NCBI GenBank assembly: GCA_009698615.1
Contig: WLPU01000003.1
Location: forward strand, 1 to 64,000
From: Actinomycetota bacterium
GTDB taxonomy: Bacteria > Actinomycetota > Actinomycetes > Nanopelagicales > Nanopelagicaceae
Reading direction: 5' to 3'
DNA: 64,000 bases
The notes under the pieces are model-generated. The model saw only the letters and a list, made by a program, of their open reading frames with translations, made no database searches and was not told the DNA's origin. Positions within the stretch are counted from its first letter, which is position 1, and every line of letters begins with the position of its first letter. Below, in pieces: positions 1 through 8,983 of the stretch. The position numbers and the translations under genes are program-made.

Positions 1-1331
1 ACAAAATCTGTCTCGATGTAACTCGTGTAGATCTTAAAATCTTTAGTAAAAGATGGATCTTGCACAATTGCACGGTGGAAGGGCAAGGCAGTTGCAAGCC
101 CTTCGATTTTAAAATCATCAAGTGCCCGACGTGCGCGCTCGAGTGCCTGTTCTCTTGTTGCGCCAGTAACGATCAACTTTGCTAGGAGTGAATCAAAATT
201 ACCGCCAATGGTGTCACCGTTTTTGAAACCTGCATCCACTCTCACGCCAGGCCCAGTGGGCAAGACCCACTCGGTTATACGACCAGGGGCTGGTAAAAAA
301 GAGCGACCAGGATCTTCGCCATTGATGCGAAATTCCAAAGAATGGCCGCGTATTGCTGGGTCGTCATAACCCAATTTCTCACCCATTGCGATACGAAATT
401 GTTCGCGCACAAGATCAAGTCCAGTAACTTCTTCACTCACGGGGTGTTCTACTTGCAGGCGAGTGTTAACTTCAAGAAATGAAATCGTGCCGTCGATACC
501 AACGAGGAACTCACATGTTCCAGCGCCGACGTAGCCTGCTTCTTTCATGATTGCTTTACTCGAGCGGTAGAGCTCGGCATTTTGGGCATCTGACAAAAAT
601 GGTGCCGGGGCTTCCTCGACTAACTTTTGGTGTCTGCGCTGCAACGAGCAATCACGAGAACTGACAACAACTGCATGGCCATGTGAGTCAACCAGAACCT
701 GTGTTTCAACATGGCGAGGGCGATCCAAATAGCGCTCAACAAAACATTCACCGCGTCCAAAACTTGCAATTGCCTCTCGCACTGCAGAGGCGAAGAGTTC
801 TGGAATTTCCTCCATTGTGCGTGCAACCTTGAGTCCGCGTCCACCACCACCGTGCGCCGCCTTAATTGCAACAGGCAGGCCATGTTTTTTTGCAAAGGTC
901 ATTACTTCCTCATGTCCGGCAACCGGATCAGTGGTGCCGGCCACAAGAGGTGCACCGACTTTTGCTGCAATCTTTCGCGCAGAGACTTTGTCTCCCAGTA
1001 GTGCAATCGCCTGAGGGGATGGTCCAATCCAAATAAGACCCGCATCAAGAACTGCTTGAGCAAAGTTGGCATTTTCAGAAAGAAATCCATATCCAGGGTG
1101 AATTGCATCCGCTCCTGAAGTTTTTGCAACCTCAATGATTTTTTCAATGTTTAAGTAGGTTTGCGCCGCAGTGAGACCAGCCAAAGAGTAGGAAGCATCT
1201 GCCATTTGTGCGTGCATCGAATTGCGATCTTCGCTCGAATACACCGCAATGCTTTTTAACCCGTGATCTTTACATGCACGAATAATGCGGACGGCAATTT
1301 CACCACGGTTGGCAATGAGTACGCTCTTCAT
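1..1331 (-). CDS. accA: Acetyl/propionyl-CoA carboxylase, biotin carboxylase (alpha) subunit, 3' end outside window
   Basis: ATP-dependent carboxylation of biotin on the BCCP domain, feeding malonyl-CoA or methylmalonyl-CoA synthesis. Translating the minus strand from the ATG at 1331 gives [20 protein letters not shown], the standard biotin carboxylase N-terminus. It is followed by [11 protein letters not shown], the glycine-rich ATP-grasp loop AAHGGGGRG, and the active-site region [14 protein letters not shown]. The reading frame stays open to base 1, about 443 codons, so the C-terminal part and any fused biotinyl domain lie outside. Its ATG overlaps the Maf stop codon (ATGA), so it is the last visible gene of the operon accD-accE-maf-accA. 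The symbol follows actinobacterial accA3 use; accC would also be acceptable. Confidence 0.95.
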   Translation of the reverse strand, partial: MKSVLIANRGEIAVRIIRACKDHGLKSIAVYSSEDRNSMHAQMADASYSLAGLTAAQTYLNIEKIIEVAKTSGADAIHPGYGFLSENANFAQAVLDAGLIWIGPSPQAIALLGDKVSARKIAAKVGAPLVAGTTDPVAGHEEVMTFAKKHGLPVAIKAAHGGGGRGLKVARTMEEIPELFASAVREAIASFGRGECFVERYLDRPRHVETQVLVDSHGHAVVVSSRDCSLQRRHQKLVEEAPAPFLSDAQNAELYRSSKAIMKEAGYVGAGTCEFLVGIDGTISFLEVNTRLQVEHPVSEEVTGLDLVREQFRIAMGEKLGYDDPAIRGHSLEFRINGEDPGRSFLPAPGRITEWVLPTGPGVRVDAGFKNGDTIGGNFDSLLAKLIVTGATREQALERARRALDDFKIEGLATALPFHRAIVQDPSFTKDFKIYTSYIETDF

Positions 1332-1945
1332 GCGCTCACCCGCGCTGATAGTTTCTTGAGTTCTGGCCATGAATATCCAAGGTGTGTGGCCATGCGTCGC
1401 ACTAGTGGAATCGATAAGCCAATCACGTTTGAATAATCGCCATCGATAGAGGAAATAAATGCGCTGCTAAGGCCATCGAGTGTAAATCCACCAGCAACAT
1501 TGAGAGGCTCATCTGATGCGACGTAATCTGCAATTTCTTCATCGCTCATGACCGAGAATGTAACTTTGGTCGTTTCAATATCGGAAAGTTCCATGCCTTT
1601 TTCTGTGTCAATGATGCAATGGCCGGTGTGAAGATATCCGGACTTGCCGCTGAGCGCTCGAGCACGCGCTGTTGCAGTGCGAGCATCAAGCGGCTTACCG
1701 AGTGATTGACCTTCAAATTCAAATGTAGAGTCACACGCAATAATGAGCGCAGGTTCGCTCAGACGTTCACGAACGGTGTGGGCTTTAACAATTGCCAGGG
1801 CAATAACCATTTCCTTTGGGGATAGTTTTGTATAAGCCTGTGCTTCCTCATCAACATTGCTGATCATTACGGTAGATGCAATGCCCGCTGCGTCGAGAAG
1901 CTTTTTTCGAGATGGCGAAGCCGATGCAAGGATGATTGCTGGCAT
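1328..1945 (-). CDS. maf: Maf family nucleotide pyrophosphatase
   Basis: Maf proteins hydrolyse non-canonical or modified NTPs to the monophosphate and have been linked to septum control. The 205-aa product opens with the family signature [12 protein letters not shown] (residues about 6-17). It carries the catalytic [16 protein letters not shown] region (about 69-84) and [12 protein letters not shown] (about 98-109). It sits between accE and the biotin carboxylase gene: it starts 1 nt upstream of the accE stop trinucleotide on the minus strand and overlaps the next gene by 4 nt. I remember the same placement in mycobacteria (Rv3282 beside accE5/accD5). Substrate preference cannot be read from the sequence. 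Confidence 0.93.
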   Translation of the reverse strand: MPAIILASASPSRKKLLDAAGIASTVMISNVDEEAQAYTKLSPKEMVIALAIVKAHTVRERLSEPALIIACDSTFEFEGQSLGKPLDARTATARARALSGKSGYLHTGHCIIDTEKGMELSDIETTKVTFSVMSDEEIADYVASDEPLNVAGGFTLDGLSSAFISSIDGDYSNVIGLSIPLVRRMATHLGYSWPELKKLSARVSA

Positions 1946-2107
1946 TTAGAACTTCTTTGGCAAAGTTTTACGAAGTAGAGGCTTGGCCCAGGCACTGTGT
2001 GCAACTTGAATAATCACTTCGGGCTTGTGATGAAGCTCGAGTGCGTACTCCAAGGCCTCAAGTTCTTGCAGCGTTGGAGTTCCAGAGGTAATTGTGTAAG
2101 CAATCAC
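1946..2107 (-). CDS. accE: Acyl-CoA carboxylase epsilon subunit (53 aa)
   Basis: This small gene is easily missed. The minus-strand frame starts at a GTG (2107-2105) that overlaps the carboxyltransferase stop (GTGA) and ends with TAA at 1948-1946. The 53-aa product has an N-terminal [19 protein letters not shown] stretch matching the G-x-PT-x-xE-x-xAL pattern of actinobacterial epsilon subunits, and a C-terminal [12 protein letters not shown] with the conserved Trp and basic end. In Mycobacterium AccE5 and Streptomyces PccE this peptide bridges the alpha and beta subunits. Translational coupling to accD and placement before maf fit that role. Assignment is by motif and context; no search was run. 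Confidence 0.85.
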   Translation of the reverse strand: MIAYTITSGTPTLQELEALEYALELHHKPEVIIQVAHSAWAKPLLRKTLPKKF

Positions 2108-3675
2108 AGAGGAATGTTTCCGTGTTTGCGGGGTGGCAAAGTATCGCGCTTTGTGCGCAGAGAACGTAGCGCTTTGGTGATGTATTCGCGGCTCTGATTG
2201 GGTTCGATAACCGCATCAACATATCCACGTTCTGCAGCAAGATATGGATTTGCAAGAGTTTCGTTGTAATCAGTCACAAGGGAGGCACGGAGAGCATCAG
2301 TATTATCAGCTTCGTTGAGCTCTTTGCGGTAGAGAATATTTACTGCGCCTTGCGCTCCCATGACAGCAATTTCGGCGCTTGGCCAGGCTAAATTCACATC
2401 GGCACCAATGTATTTAGAACCCATAACGATAAATGCGCCGCCATATGCCTTGCGTGTAATCAATGTGATAAGTGGGACAGAGGCTTCGCCGTAGGCATAG
2501 AGCAATTTAGCTCCGCGGCGAATGATTCCGTTCCATTCTTGCTCGATGCCAGGAAGGAATCCTGGTACATCGACGAGAGTAATAATTGGAATGCTAAATG
2601 CATCACAAAAGCGCAAGAACCGTGCAGCTTTCTCACTTGAATCGATATCTAGCGTGCCGGCTAACTGTTGTGGCTGGCTTGCGATGATTCCAACAGAGTG
2701 TCCTTCGACACGACCAAATCCAACGATGATGTTGGGTGCAAAGAGCGCATGAACTTCAAGAAATTCTGCTTCATCCAAGAGCGCTGTGACAAGAACCTTC
2801 ATGTCGTAGGGTTGATTAGGACTATCAGGAACCAACGTGTCTAAAGATTGATCCGTCGCTTTGCGTTCGAGAGTCTCAGTGGAAGGCAAAATCGGCGCAG
2901 GATCCATATTGTTGCTTGGCAAATAAGAAAGAAGAGCTTTAACGTAATCGATCGCATCGTCTTCGTTTTCGGCTAAGTAGTGCGAATTACCGGTGCGTGC
3001 ATTGTGTGTATGTGCGCCACCGAGTTCTTCCATCCCTACTTCTTCACCCGTAACGGTCTTAATTACTTCAGGGCCGGTAATAAACATATGCGAGGTCTGG
3101 TTGACCATGATTGTGAAGTCGGTAAGTGCAGGGGAGTAGGCAGCGCCACCAGCACACGGACCCAGAATCAGGGAAATTTGAGGGATTACTCCAGATGATC
3201 TGGTGTTGAGGCGAAATATTTTCCCGTAGCCACTCAGGGATGCAACTCCTTCTTGAATTCGGGCGCCACCTGAGTCGCTGATGCCGATCAGGGGCATTCC
3301 GTTTTTGAGAGCAAACTCAGCAATCTTGATCATCTTTTCGGCAAAAACTTCTCCAAGGCTTCCACCCATGACCGTGAAATCTTGAGAAAAGAGGGCAACG
3401 TTTCTGCCATCGATAGTTCCGTAACCGATGATGACACCGTCTCCGTACGGACGATTCTTTTCCATTCCAAAGTTAGTAGAGCGATGGCGAGCGAATTCAT
3501 CGAGCTCGGTAAAGGAATCGGCATCGACGAGTTTGGAGATGCGCTCACGCGCGGTCATCTTGCCCTTAGCGTGTTGTTTTTCGATAGCACGCGCGGATCC
3601 AGCATGCACGGCTTCGTCTAATCTGTCACGAAGATCTTGAATCTTTCCAGCGGTTGTATGCAGATCACGGCTCAT
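2104..3675 (-). CDS. accD5: Acyl-CoA (propionyl-CoA) carboxylase, carboxyltransferase beta subunit
   Basis: Transfers CO2 from carboxybiotin to acetyl- or propionyl-CoA. The 523-aa length is normal for AccD5/PccB. Landmarks are GKMTARERI near residue 38, the oxyanion-forming glycines [11 protein letters not shown] (about 135) and [16 protein letters not shown] (about 170), and a second crotonase-type half with [12 protein letters not shown] and [14 protein letters not shown] (about 410-425). Asp or Ile at the acyl-selectivity position was not aligned, so acetyl versus propionyl preference is open. The gene starts at ATG 3675 and shares an 18-bp divergent promoter with birA. A -10 like TACCGT (3687-3682) lies 6 nt before the ATG, which predicts a leaderless mRNA. 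Confidence 0.95.
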   Translation of the reverse strand: MSRDLHTTAGKIQDLRDRLDEAVHAGSARAIEKQHAKGKMTARERISKLVDADSFTELDEFARHRSTNFGMEKNRPYGDGVIIGYGTIDGRNVALFSQDFTVMGGSLGEVFAEKMIKIAEFALKNGMPLIGISDSGGARIQEGVASLSGYGKIFRLNTRSSGVIPQISLILGPCAGGAAYSPALTDFTIMVNQTSHMFITGPEVIKTVTGEEVGMEELGGAHTHNARTGNSHYLAENEDDAIDYVKALLSYLPSNNMDPAPILPSTETLERKATDQSLDTLVPDSPNQPYDMKVLVTALLDEAEFLEVHALFAPNIIVGFGRVEGHSVGIIASQPQQLAGTLDIDSSEKAARFLRFCDAFSIPIITLVDVPGFLPGIEQEWNGIIRRGAKLLYAYGEASVPLITLITRKAYGGAFIVMGSKYIGADVNLAWPSAEIAVMGAQGAVNILYRKELNEADNTDALRASLVTDYNETLANPYLAAERGYVDAVIEPNQSREYITKALRSLRTKRDTLPPRKHGNIPL

Positions 3676-3693
3676 GCCCCTACGGTACTCGTC
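3676..3693. promoter_or_regulatory. Divergent accD5/birA promoter with overlapping -10 elements
   Basis: The 18 bp between the two divergent start codons contain the near-palindrome TACGGTA. Read rightwards, TACGGT (3681-3686) is 7 nt before the birA GTG at 3694. Read leftwards, TACCGT (3687-3682) is 6 nt before the accD5 ATG at 3675. The two -10 hexamers overlap by five bases, so RNA polymerase could open only one direction at a time. No good TTGACA-like -35 was recognised on either side. Inferred from spacing only. Confidence 0.55.
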
Positions 3694-4473
3694 GTGGAGA
3701 CATTACGTGCATCGTTAGATAGTGAGCGCATTTATTCCGCCTTAAAAAATAGTTACTGGCGAGTAAGCGTGGTCGATGTCACTGGATCAACTCACACAGA
3801 TTTAGTTGCACAGATTCGAAACGGAAATTCAAAACATGGCGATGTTCTTGTTTCAGAGTTTCAAAGTGCGGGCAGGGGTCGACTAGAGCGATCATTTATT
3901 GCGCCAGCGCGCTCTGCACTCCTGTTTTCTTTTCACATTAAACCTCATCGCCCAGTAGATACGTGGGGATGGTTGCCATTGTTGGCCGGTCAAGCACTTA
4001 TTACTACTATTTCTAAACTTTGTACTTTAAGTACCACAGCAACTTTAAAATGGCCAAATGATATTTTGATAAATGAGAAGAAAGTCGCTGGCTTATTGTC
4101 AGAAAAAGTGTCCGATGAAGCTGTTGTCATCGGTATTGGAATCAATGTCGGGATGACTAAAGAAGAGTTGCCGACGCCTCTTGCTACCTCGTTATCGATA
4201 GAAGGCTGCAGTCAATGTGATCGTTCAGATTTCTTAAGCCTTTATTTGAAGACGTTTAGTGAGTATCTAAAGCGCTGGGAGGCTGGAGAGGCCTCCTTAA
4301 TTAATGAGTACGCAGAACTTTCATCCACCATTGGCCGAGCAATTTCCATCACCGCACCAGATGGAAAAACTCGCCAGGCACACGCAACAGGGATTGATCA
4401 ATCCGGCGCCCTGATTATCGACGGCGCTGAATTAATTACCGTGGGAGATGTGGCTCACCTTCGCTCAAACTAG
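3694..4473 (+). CDS. birA: Biotin--[acetyl-CoA-carboxylase] ligase
   Basis: Activates biotin to biotinyl-AMP and attaches it to BCCP, so it works directly for the divergent carboxylase operon. The 259-aa product has TGSTHTD, the biotin/ATP loop [17 protein letters not shown], and [20 protein letters not shown] followed by [11 protein letters not shown]-terminal SH3-like domain follows. It lacks the N-terminal winged-helix repressor domain of E. coli BirA (group I enzyme). The GTG at 3694 was chosen because an upstream ATG at 3658 would run through the accD5 start region, and because TACGGT lies 7 nt before the GTG. ATG 3658 (271 aa) remains possible. Confidence 0.93.
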   Translation: METLRASLDSERIYSALKNSYWRVSVVDVTGSTHTDLVAQIRNGNSKHGDVLVSEFQSAGRGRLERSFIAPARSALLFSFHIKPHRPVDTWGWLPLLAGQALITTISKLCTLSTTATLKWPNDILINEKKVAGLLSEKVSDEAVVIGIGINVGMTKEELPTPLATSLSIEGCSQCDRSDFLSLYLKTFSEYLKRWEAGEASLINEYAELSSTIGRAISITAPDGKTRQAHATGIDQSGALIIDGAELITVGDVAHLRSN

Positions 4474-4476
4474 GAT

Positions 4477-5595
4477 GTGCCAGTGCCTTCACCATTTCCA
4501 GTAGTCGGCGTCATTGGCGCCGGGCAATTAGCGCGCATGATGGTTGCACCCGCTGCGGCACTGGGTATTGATTTATTGATATTAGCTCAGGCACCCGATG
4601 ATTCAGCCGCGCAGGTCGGTAAATATATTGTTGGTGATTATTCAAATATTGATGATGTCAGGGTATTTGCCCAAAGATGCGATGTAGTTACTTTTGAACA
4701 CGAACTCATTCCGCTGTCGATCATTAAGACTTTGGAAGCCGAAGGAGTTGTTGTGAGGCCCAGTTCTAACTCTTTCGTGTATTCCCAAGACAAGGCGCTT
4801 ATGCGCGAGCGACTTGCAGATTTTCCAGCGCCGAATTGGCAAGTTGCAACACATGCTGATGAAGTGAAGCAATTTCCAGTTATTGCGAAAGCCATCTCAG
4901 GTGGCTATGACGGACGAGGCGTCTGGAAAGTAGATTCTGCTAGCGCGCTGAAAGAGCTATTGAATGTGCATCATCGCCTCCTCATCGAAGAGTTATTGAA
5001 TTTCGATTATGAAATCGCGGTGATGGTTGCGCGTTCACCCCATGGTCAAGCCTGTACATGGGCGCCAACGCAGACTCTCCAGAGTGATGGCATCTGCACC
5101 TCAACTATTTCTCCCGCACCTGGTTTATCTGATTCACTTGCCGTGAAGGCACAGGCTCTTGCACTGAAAATTGCAGAAGAAGTCGGGCTCATTGGTGTTA
5201 TGGCAGTAGAAATGTTTGTGAAAGGCGATGCGCTTTTTATCAATGAATTAGCAATGCGTCCACACAATTCTGGTCACTGGACTATTGAGGGTTCGCGCAC
5301 GAGTCAGTTTGAGCAGCATCTGCGAGCGGTTCTAGATTTACCGCTTGGTGATACCTCAATGCTTCATCCCTTTGCGGTGGTGGGAAATATTTTGGGAGGC
5401 AGTAAATCTGATATGTATCGCCCTTATTTACATCTCATGGCGAGATCTCCTGGACTTAAAGTGCATCAGTATCGAAAAGAGGTTCGCATCGGGCGCAAAA
5501 TTGGCCATGTGTGCGCTACCGGCTCTGATCTTCTAGACTTACAAGAAGAAGTGGCACATGCAGTTGACTATATGAGCGGAGTGATCGATGAGTAA
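4477..5595 (+). CDS. purK: N5-carboxyaminoimidazole ribonucleotide synthase
   Basis: ATP- and bicarbonate-dependent carboxylation of AIR to N5-CAIR in purine synthesis. The 372-aa ATP-grasp protein starts [14 protein letters not shown] and shows FEHE (about 70), [13 protein letters not shown] (the ATP-grasp lid) and [18 protein letters not shown], all diagnostic for PurK. It follows birA by 3 nt and overlaps purE by 8 nt. The start is ambiguous: GTG 4477, or GTG 4483, which has TAGGAT (4471-4476) exactly 6 nt upstream. In the second case the birA stop codon TAG would form the first half of a -10 box. Confidence 0.95.
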   Translation: MPVPSPFPVVGVIGAGQLARMMVAPAAALGIDLLILAQAPDDSAAQVGKYIVGDYSNIDDVRVFAQRCDVVTFEHELIPLSIIKTLEAEGVVVRPSSNSFVYSQDKALMRERLADFPAPNWQVATHADEVKQFPVIAKAISGGYDGRGVWKVDSASALKELLNVHHRLLIEELLNFDYEIAVMVARSPHGQACTWAPTQTLQSDGICTSTISPAPGLSDSLAVKAQALALKIAEEVGLIGVMAVEMFVKGDALFINELAMRPHNSGHWTIEGSRTSQFEQHLRAVLDLPLGDTSMLHPFAVVGNILGGSKSDMYRPYLHLMARSPGLKVHQYRKEVRIGRKIGHVCATGSDLLDLQEEVAHAVDYMSGVIDE

Positions 5596-6100
5596 CCCCA
5601 GCGTTGCCATCATTATGGGATCTGACTCGGATTGGCCAACGATGGAGGATGCAGCCAAAGTCCTCGATGAGTTTGGAATTTCGTATCTGGCGAAAGTTGT
5701 TTCTGCTCACCGCATGCCGTTAGAGATGGTCGAATTTGCTCAAAGTGCCAAAGCCCAAGGGATAGAAGTAATTATTGCTGGAGCCGGCGGCGCGGCACAT
5801 TTACCGGGGATGGTTGCATCGCTCACTACTCTTCCGGTCATTGGCGTCCCGATCTCATTAAAAAATCTTGACGGAATGGATGCCCTCTTATCTATTGTGC
5901 AGATGCCAGCGGGAGTCCCTGTTGCAACAGTTGGAATTGGAAACGCCAAAAATGCCGCTCTATTAGCAGCACGAATTTTGGGGCTTAAAGATTCAGCCGT
6001 GTCTTTGAAAGTTGCGGCTGCGATGGAGAAGATGCACGATGAGGCACAAGCAAAAGGTGAAAATTTACAGGCAAGACGAACACAAAAAACTGGCTTCTAG
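5588..6100 (+). CDS. purE: N5-carboxyaminoimidazole ribonucleotide mutase
   Basis: Converts N5-CAIR to CAIR directly after PurK. The 170-aa protein carries the class I PurE hallmarks: [12 protein letters not shown] at the N-terminus, SAHRMPLEM (catalytic His), and [14 protein letters not shown], followed by PVIGVPI. The start overlaps purK by 8 nt, so translation is coupled. The C-terminal tail is basic ([10 protein letters not shown]). It ends 1 bp before the stop of the convergent CoA-binding protein, leaving no room for a separate terminator. Confidence 0.97.
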   Translation: MSNPSVAIIMGSDSDWPTMEDAAKVLDEFGISYLAKVVSAHRMPLEMVEFAQSAKAQGIEVIIAGAGGAAHLPGMVASLTTLPVIGVPISLKNLDGMDALLSIVQMPAGVPVATVGIGNAKNAALLAARILGLKDSAVSLKVAAAMEKMHDEAQAKGENLQARRTQKTGF

Positions 6101-6496
6101 TCAGCCACGCTTTCGATACTCAATTGCCGGACAGCGATCCATCACCGCTTTAAGTCCTGCATCCTGTGCGCGTGAAACTGCATGCTCATCGATCACATCG
6201 AGTTGAAGCCACACTGCGTGCGCGCCGATGGCAATCGCATCATCGACAACGCTTCCAGCAAGAGATGAATTAACAAATAGATCAACAACATCTACCGGAA
6301 ATGGAATCTGGCTTAACGAGGCATACCCCTTTTCGCCATGCACAATTTCTGCTTTGGGGTGCACCGGGATAATGCGGTGGCCCTTTTGTTGGAGGAGTGC
6401 GCTCACACCAAATGCAGGACGATCCTGATTATTGCTCAACCCAACAATCGCCCAGGTGTGCATCGCAAGAACTTCATCTATAGATTGATCTGTCAT
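6101..6496 (-). CDS. CoA-binding (Rossmann-type) domain protein, YccU-like
   Basis: The 131-aa protein consists of one CoA_binding domain: WAIVGLSNNQDRPAFGVSALL (dinucleotide-type turn) and later HPKAEIVHGEKGY, VDVVDLFVNS and AVWLQLDV, ending PAIEY. It resembles E. coli YccU and single-domain relatives of succinyl-CoA synthetase alpha. Such proteins bind CoA, but their cellular task is not established. The ATG at 6496 overlaps the ugd stop (ATGA), so it is co-translated with UDP-glucose dehydrogenase. A longer frame to 6544 exists but would run into ugd. Confidence 0.85.
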   Translation of the reverse strand: MTDQSIDEVLAMHTWAIVGLSNNQDRPAFGVSALLQQKGHRIIPVHPKAEIVHGEKGYASLSQIPFPVDVVDLFVNSSLAGSVVDDAIAIGAHAVWLQLDVIDEHAVSRAQDAGLKAVMDRCPAIEYRKRG

Positions 6497-7806
6497 GGGT
6501 TCTTGCGACCCAAAGCGTGAAATTTCCACCCCGCTTGCACCCAAAGGTCACGATCCAGTGCATTTCTGCCATCGATAATAATTGGACTCTTCACCAGCGA
6601 CTTCATTGCTGTCGGATCGATTTCTCGGTATTCGCGCCATTCAGTTAAATGCAAAACCATGTCGGAGCCAGTGACACATTCATTGGCGGTAGTCGCAAAA
6701 TCTAGTTGAGGAAAACGCTTTTTTGCATTCGCTATCGCTTTAGGGTCATGCACAACAACGTGCGCACCGGCTGAGCTAAGTTGAGCCGAAATATCTAGCG
6801 CTGGAGAATCTCGAACGTCATCACTTTCTGGTTTGAAGGCTGCGCCCAACACCGAAATTCTAAACTTGGTAAGATCCTCACCAAGAAGGTGGCGGACCAC
6901 TTCAATGACGCGAGCACGGGCTCGAAGATTAATTGCATCAATTTCTTTTAGGAATTCAAGTGCTTGCTGGGCCCCAAGCTCTTCAGCTCTGGCCATAAAT
7001 GCACGAATATCTTTGGGCAGACAGCCTCCACCAAATCCGATTCCAGCTTGCAAAAACTTATCTCCAATTCGTGGGTCATAGCCAATAGCTTGAGCCAGAA
7101 CTGTGACATCGCCACCGGCTGCTTCACAAACTTCGGCCATTGCGTTAATGAAAGAAATCTTTGTCGCCAAGAATGTATTGGCAGCGACTTTGACAAGTTC
7201 TGAGGTTGGCAAATCTGCACGAATCCAAGGGGTTTTGAGTGCCAAGAGGGGCTCGTAACATTCGCGCAGGATTTGTTCCGCCCGATCACTCGTCACACCC
7301 ACTACTAATCTGTTAGGGCGAAGTGTGTCTTGGATGGCAAAACCTTCTCGTAAAAATTCTGGATTCCAAGCTAGCTCAGCAGTAGGGGCCGATGATGCGA
7401 GTTGGGTGGCAAGTTTTTGTGCTGTCCCCACCGGAACAGTCGATTTGCCAACAACGAGGGAGCCATCTGTTAAATGTGGCGCGAGTTGTTCTACTGCACT
7501 TTCCACAAATGTTAAATCTGCTGCCAAACTATTTGCTTTTTGTGGAGTCCCCACACAAATAAAATGCACACTCGCTTTCTCGCTTGCCGAAAAATCTGTT
7601 GTGAAGCTCAGGCGGCCAGTCGCCAGTTGCTCTTTTAGCAACTCTTCAAGCCCAGGCTCGTAAAAAGGTAGATCACCTTTGGATAGGCGTGCAATTTTTT
7701 CCAGATCAGAATCAATACCGATCACAGTAAAACCAAGTGATGACATACACGCAGCATGGGTTGCACCCAAATACCCGGTGCCGATGACCGAAAGAACGTG
7801 CTTCAT
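6493..7806 (-). CDS. ugd: UDP-glucose 6-dehydrogenase
   Basis: Oxidises UDP-glucose to UDP-glucuronate with 2 NAD+, a precursor for surface polysaccharides. The 437-aa protein has an N-terminal Rossmann fold (GTGYLGATHAACMSSLGF), CVGTPQK, GKSTVPVGT, EFLREG, and the catalytic cysteine loop GFGGGCLPKD. A C-terminal nucleotide-binding domain carries LGAAFKPESDDVRDSPA. Its start has TAGACT 7 nt upstream, which suggests a leaderless transcript. It lies beside an LCP ligase and a polysaccharide exporter, and supplying a uronic-acid glycan is the simplest role. The related UDP-ManNAc dehydrogenase is less likely given the motifs. Confidence 0.92.
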   Translation of the reverse strand: MKHVLSVIGTGYLGATHAACMSSLGFTVIGIDSDLEKIARLSKGDLPFYEPGLEELLKEQLATGRLSFTTDFSASEKASVHFICVGTPQKANSLAADLTFVESAVEQLAPHLTDGSLVVGKSTVPVGTAQKLATQLASSAPTAELAWNPEFLREGFAIQDTLRPNRLVVGVTSDRAEQILRECYEPLLALKTPWIRADLPTSELVKVAANTFLATKISFINAMAEVCEAAGGDVTVLAQAIGYDPRIGDKFLQAGIGFGGGCLPKDIRAFMARAEELGAQQALEFLKEIDAINLRARARVIEVVRHLLGEDLTKFRISVLGAAFKPESDDVRDSPALDISAQLSSAGAHVVVHDPKAIANAKKRFPQLDFATTANECVTGSDMVLHLTEWREYREIDPTAMKSLVKSPIIIDGRNALDRDLWVQAGWKFHALGRKNP

Positions 7807-7837
7807 GGCTCGTAGTCTATGAGGTGTTGAGGTGGGG

Positions 7838-8947
7838 CTATTTCAACGCACCGCAAGGATTTTCCAGGGCTGTTCGAGTCTTGAATTTATCAACGATGAC
7901 TGGAGCGGCTTTAACACTTGAGGAAGCAGATGGCGAGGGTGTGACTTCATCGATCACCGCTTGGTCGTTGATGAGGCGCTGGAATAATTCTGCAGAGAGA
8001 ATGGGATCCCAGACAACGGTAGAACCTAATCCTTCAACTGAATAATTAGTGCTCGAAAGCGGAACGGTGAGAGTACGCACCTTCGATGCCGATAAGTTTC
8101 GCATTTGCTTTGCCAGTGTGATGAGGTCATTTCCGTTAAGAGCAGAATCGGTTTGAACTGTCGCCATTGCGGCGTTGAAAAAGTTAAGAAGTTTAATGGG
8201 GTTAAGTAAAACTCCAGAGCTAGTCGCCTTGCGCATCACAGAACTCATAAATTGTTGTTGGCGTTGCATGCGCCCCAAGTCGCCCATCCCATCAAAATCG
8301 CGCGTGCGAACATACTTGAGCGCTTCAATTCCATCCAATGTATGGACTCCTGCGGCAAGGGTTAAATGGCTGTTTGAATCATTGATATCGCGTTTTGTAC
8401 AAACTTCGATGCCACCGAGAGCGTCAACCATGTGCGCAAACCCAGCAAAGTTTATTTCTACATAATGATCTATACGCAAATTACTCATAGATTCGATTGT
8501 TTGAATGAGCAGCGGCGCCCCACCCCAAGCAAATGCTGCATTGAGTTTAGCTCTGACCGAGGGAACGGATTTGCCTGCACTTGAAATGTACGAAGGAATC
8601 GTCGCTAAAGTGTCACGAGGCAAAGAGATGATTACTGCCTTATCACGCGCTTTGCTGATGTGCACTAGGAGCATCGTGTCGGAACGCTTGCCTGCCGCAC
8701 TCTTCGTAGAACCAACTCGGAGTAGTTTGCGTTCTGCAGCCGTAAGGCCTTCTCGCGTGTCAGAACCAACGAGCAAATAATTTATGGCAGTGGATGGTTT
8801 TTCTGGTCGTGATTTCAATCCGCCAAACGCATCCACTCTTTTGAGTGAACCGCTGACGTGCCCCAGTCCTGCCCAAGCGATGGTTGCAACGAGCACTATC
8901 CCGATAGAAAGGAAGGTCGTTACTCGAATCGAGCGCGTTGATTTCAC
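7838..8947 (-). CDS. LytR-CpsA-Psr (LCP) family cell-wall glycopolymer ligase
   Basis: LCP enzymes transfer lipid-linked glycopolymers to peptidoglycan on the outer face of the membrane. The 369-aa protein has one N-terminal membrane anchor (about residues 10-30) and the LCP catalytic core: LLVGSDTREG, KRSDTMLLVHI, IISLPRDTL, VEINFAGFAHMVDALGGIEVC and KYVRTRDFDGMGDLGRMQRQQ with the conserved Arg/Asp residues. The C-terminus is Ser/Pro/Lys-rich. Translation starts at GTG 8947, 6 nt after TACGCT (8959-8954). Its divergent partner is a GT2 gene and the export system follows, so it probably attaches the exported polymer. Confidence 0.92.
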   Translation of the reverse strand: MKSTRSIRVTTFLSIGIVLVATIAWAGLGHVSGSLKRVDAFGGLKSRPEKPSTAINYLLVGSDTREGLTAAERKLLRVGSTKSAAGKRSDTMLLVHISKARDKAVIISLPRDTLATIPSYISSAGKSVPSVRAKLNAAFAWGGAPLLIQTIESMSNLRIDHYVEINFAGFAHMVDALGGIEVCTKRDINDSNSHLTLAAGVHTLDGIEALKYVRTRDFDGMGDLGRMQRQQQFMSSVMRKATSSGVLLNPIKLLNFFNAAMATVQTDSALNGNDLITLAKQMRNLSASKVRTLTVPLSSTNYSVEGLGSTVVWDPILSAELFQRLINDQAVIDEVTPSPSASSSVKAAPVIVDKFKTRTALENPCGALK

Positions 8948-8983
8948 TAGGAGAGCGTACTTGGGCGATAGCGTTGGGGCGTT
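8948..8983. promoter_or_regulatory. Divergent LCP/GT2 promoter region
   Basis: A 36-bp intergenic gap. Leftward: TACGCT (8959-8954), 6 nt, GTG of the LCP gene. Rightward: TAGCGT (8969-8974), 9 nt, ATG of the glycosyltransferase gene. Both spacings leave leaders of 0-3 nt. The -35 regions would lie in or next to the opposite gene and are not recognisable. Confidence 0.5.
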
